The position numbers and the translations under genes are program-made. A DNA stretch of 5,000 nucleotides from Gp6-AA40 sp035649395 (GTDB taxonomy: Bacteria > Acidobacteriota > Vicinamibacteria > Vicinamibacterales > UBA2999): positions 1 through 5,000 of the forward strand of contig DASRJR010000002.1 in assembly GCA_035649395.1 (NCBI GenBank). Reading direction: 5' to 3'. Below, piece by piece: positions 4,745 through 5,000 of this stretch (the first letter of the stretch is position 1; every line of letters begins with the position of its first letter). A model generated the notes under the pieces. It ran no database searches and was not told the DNA's origin. It saw nothing but the letters and a program-made list of their open reading frames with translations.

Positions 4745-5000
4745 TTACTTCTTGGGTGGGTAGTTCTTGAACATCTTCTCCATGACCTTGTGAATCTCTT
4801 TGTCCTTCTTCTCCGCGCTGGCGCGCGGGTCCAGGTCCTGGCTCGCGGTACCACGCCAGACCATCTTGTTGTCGCGCGCATCGACCATGTCGACCACGAC
4901 CGAGCCGACGGTCACTTTGTTGGCGCGCGCGGTGCCCATACGGCTGCCGCCCAGCCCGTAGGGCCCGAACCCGCCCGAACCAAACGCGTTGATTTCGAGG
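4745..5000 (-). CDS. DUF4136-like protein, C-terminal part
   Basis: The reading frame runs in from the right window edge to a TAA stop; about 84 residues are visible and the N-terminus is outside. The visible part begins with a Gly-rich segment (LEINAFGSGGFGPYGLGGSRMG), followed by 'VTVGSVVVDMVDARDNKMVWRGTASQDL', a lysine/glutamate-rich helix and a terminal KMFKNYPPKK. The 'vvDmvDa...k.vWrG.as' strand pair followed by a helix and a final Tyr-Pro-Pro is characteristic of DUF4136, a family commonly found as outer-membrane or periplasmic lipoproteins of unknown function. An internal ATG at 4939 would start inside the domain and is unlikely to be the real start. Whether a lipobox is present cannot be seen. 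The acetyltransferase gene lies downstream on the same strand. Confidence 0.8.
   Translation of the reverse strand, partial: LEINAFGSGGFGPYGLGGSRMGTARANKVTVGSVVVDMVDARDNKMVWRGTASQDLDPRASAEKKDKEIHKVMEKMFKNYPPKK

Noticed and set aside
1..5000. A multi-gene novel system (defence, secretion or biosynthetic cluster)
   Set aside because: Gene orientations alternate and the families are unrelated housekeeping, secreted or detoxification types; nothing ties them into one system.

Overview
The window looks like ordinary chromosomal DNA from a GC-rich, Gram-negative-type soil or environmental bacterium. Several products carry Sec-type signal peptides. The mix of families (esterase 713-type hydrolase, secreted DUF6152-like protein, DUF4136-like protein, arylamine N-acetyltransferase) and the short intergenic palindromes fit Acidobacteriota, possibly the Vicinamibacteria. 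This assignment is an inference from gene content and style; no marker gene is present.

Layout: (1) 1-1608, plus strand: the 3' end of an ABM-type monooxygenase, then a complete FAD-linked oxidase of the berberine-bridge/VAO superfamily, possibly one operon. (2) 1639-2718, minus strand: a secreted alpha/beta hydrolase closely resembling Alcaligenes esterase 713, convergent with the oxidase across a perfect hairpin. (3) 2719-2840: a divergent intergenic region with two more copies of the same palindrome. (4) 2841-3245, plus strand: a small secreted DUF6152-like protein. (5) 3246-3350: a convergent gap with GTTCC iterations and a hairpin. (6) 3351-3659, minus strand: a small secreted protein made almost entirely of Arg/Asp heptads (DRRExRx). 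(7) 3660-3904: the longest non-coding stretch, holding a roughly 90-bp nested inverted repeat that starts at the stop codon of the next gene. (8) 3905-4711, minus strand: arylamine N-acetyltransferase. (9) 4745-5000, minus strand: the 3' end of a DUF4136-like protein, separated from the acetyltransferase by a 19-nt palindrome.

The genes do not form an obvious pathway. Oxidase plus ABM monooxygenase, esterase and N-acetyltransferase could each act on small aromatic or xenobiotic compounds, but nothing in the sequence links them functionally. The features most worth a second look are the Arg/Asp heptad-repeat protein, the three-copy palindrome family around the esterase, and the nested inverted repeat whose 9-bp tandem units run into the acetyltransferase stop codon. 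I see no CRISPR array, tRNA, rRNA, transposase, phage gene or clear defence system. No gene-free stretch exceeds about 245 bp.
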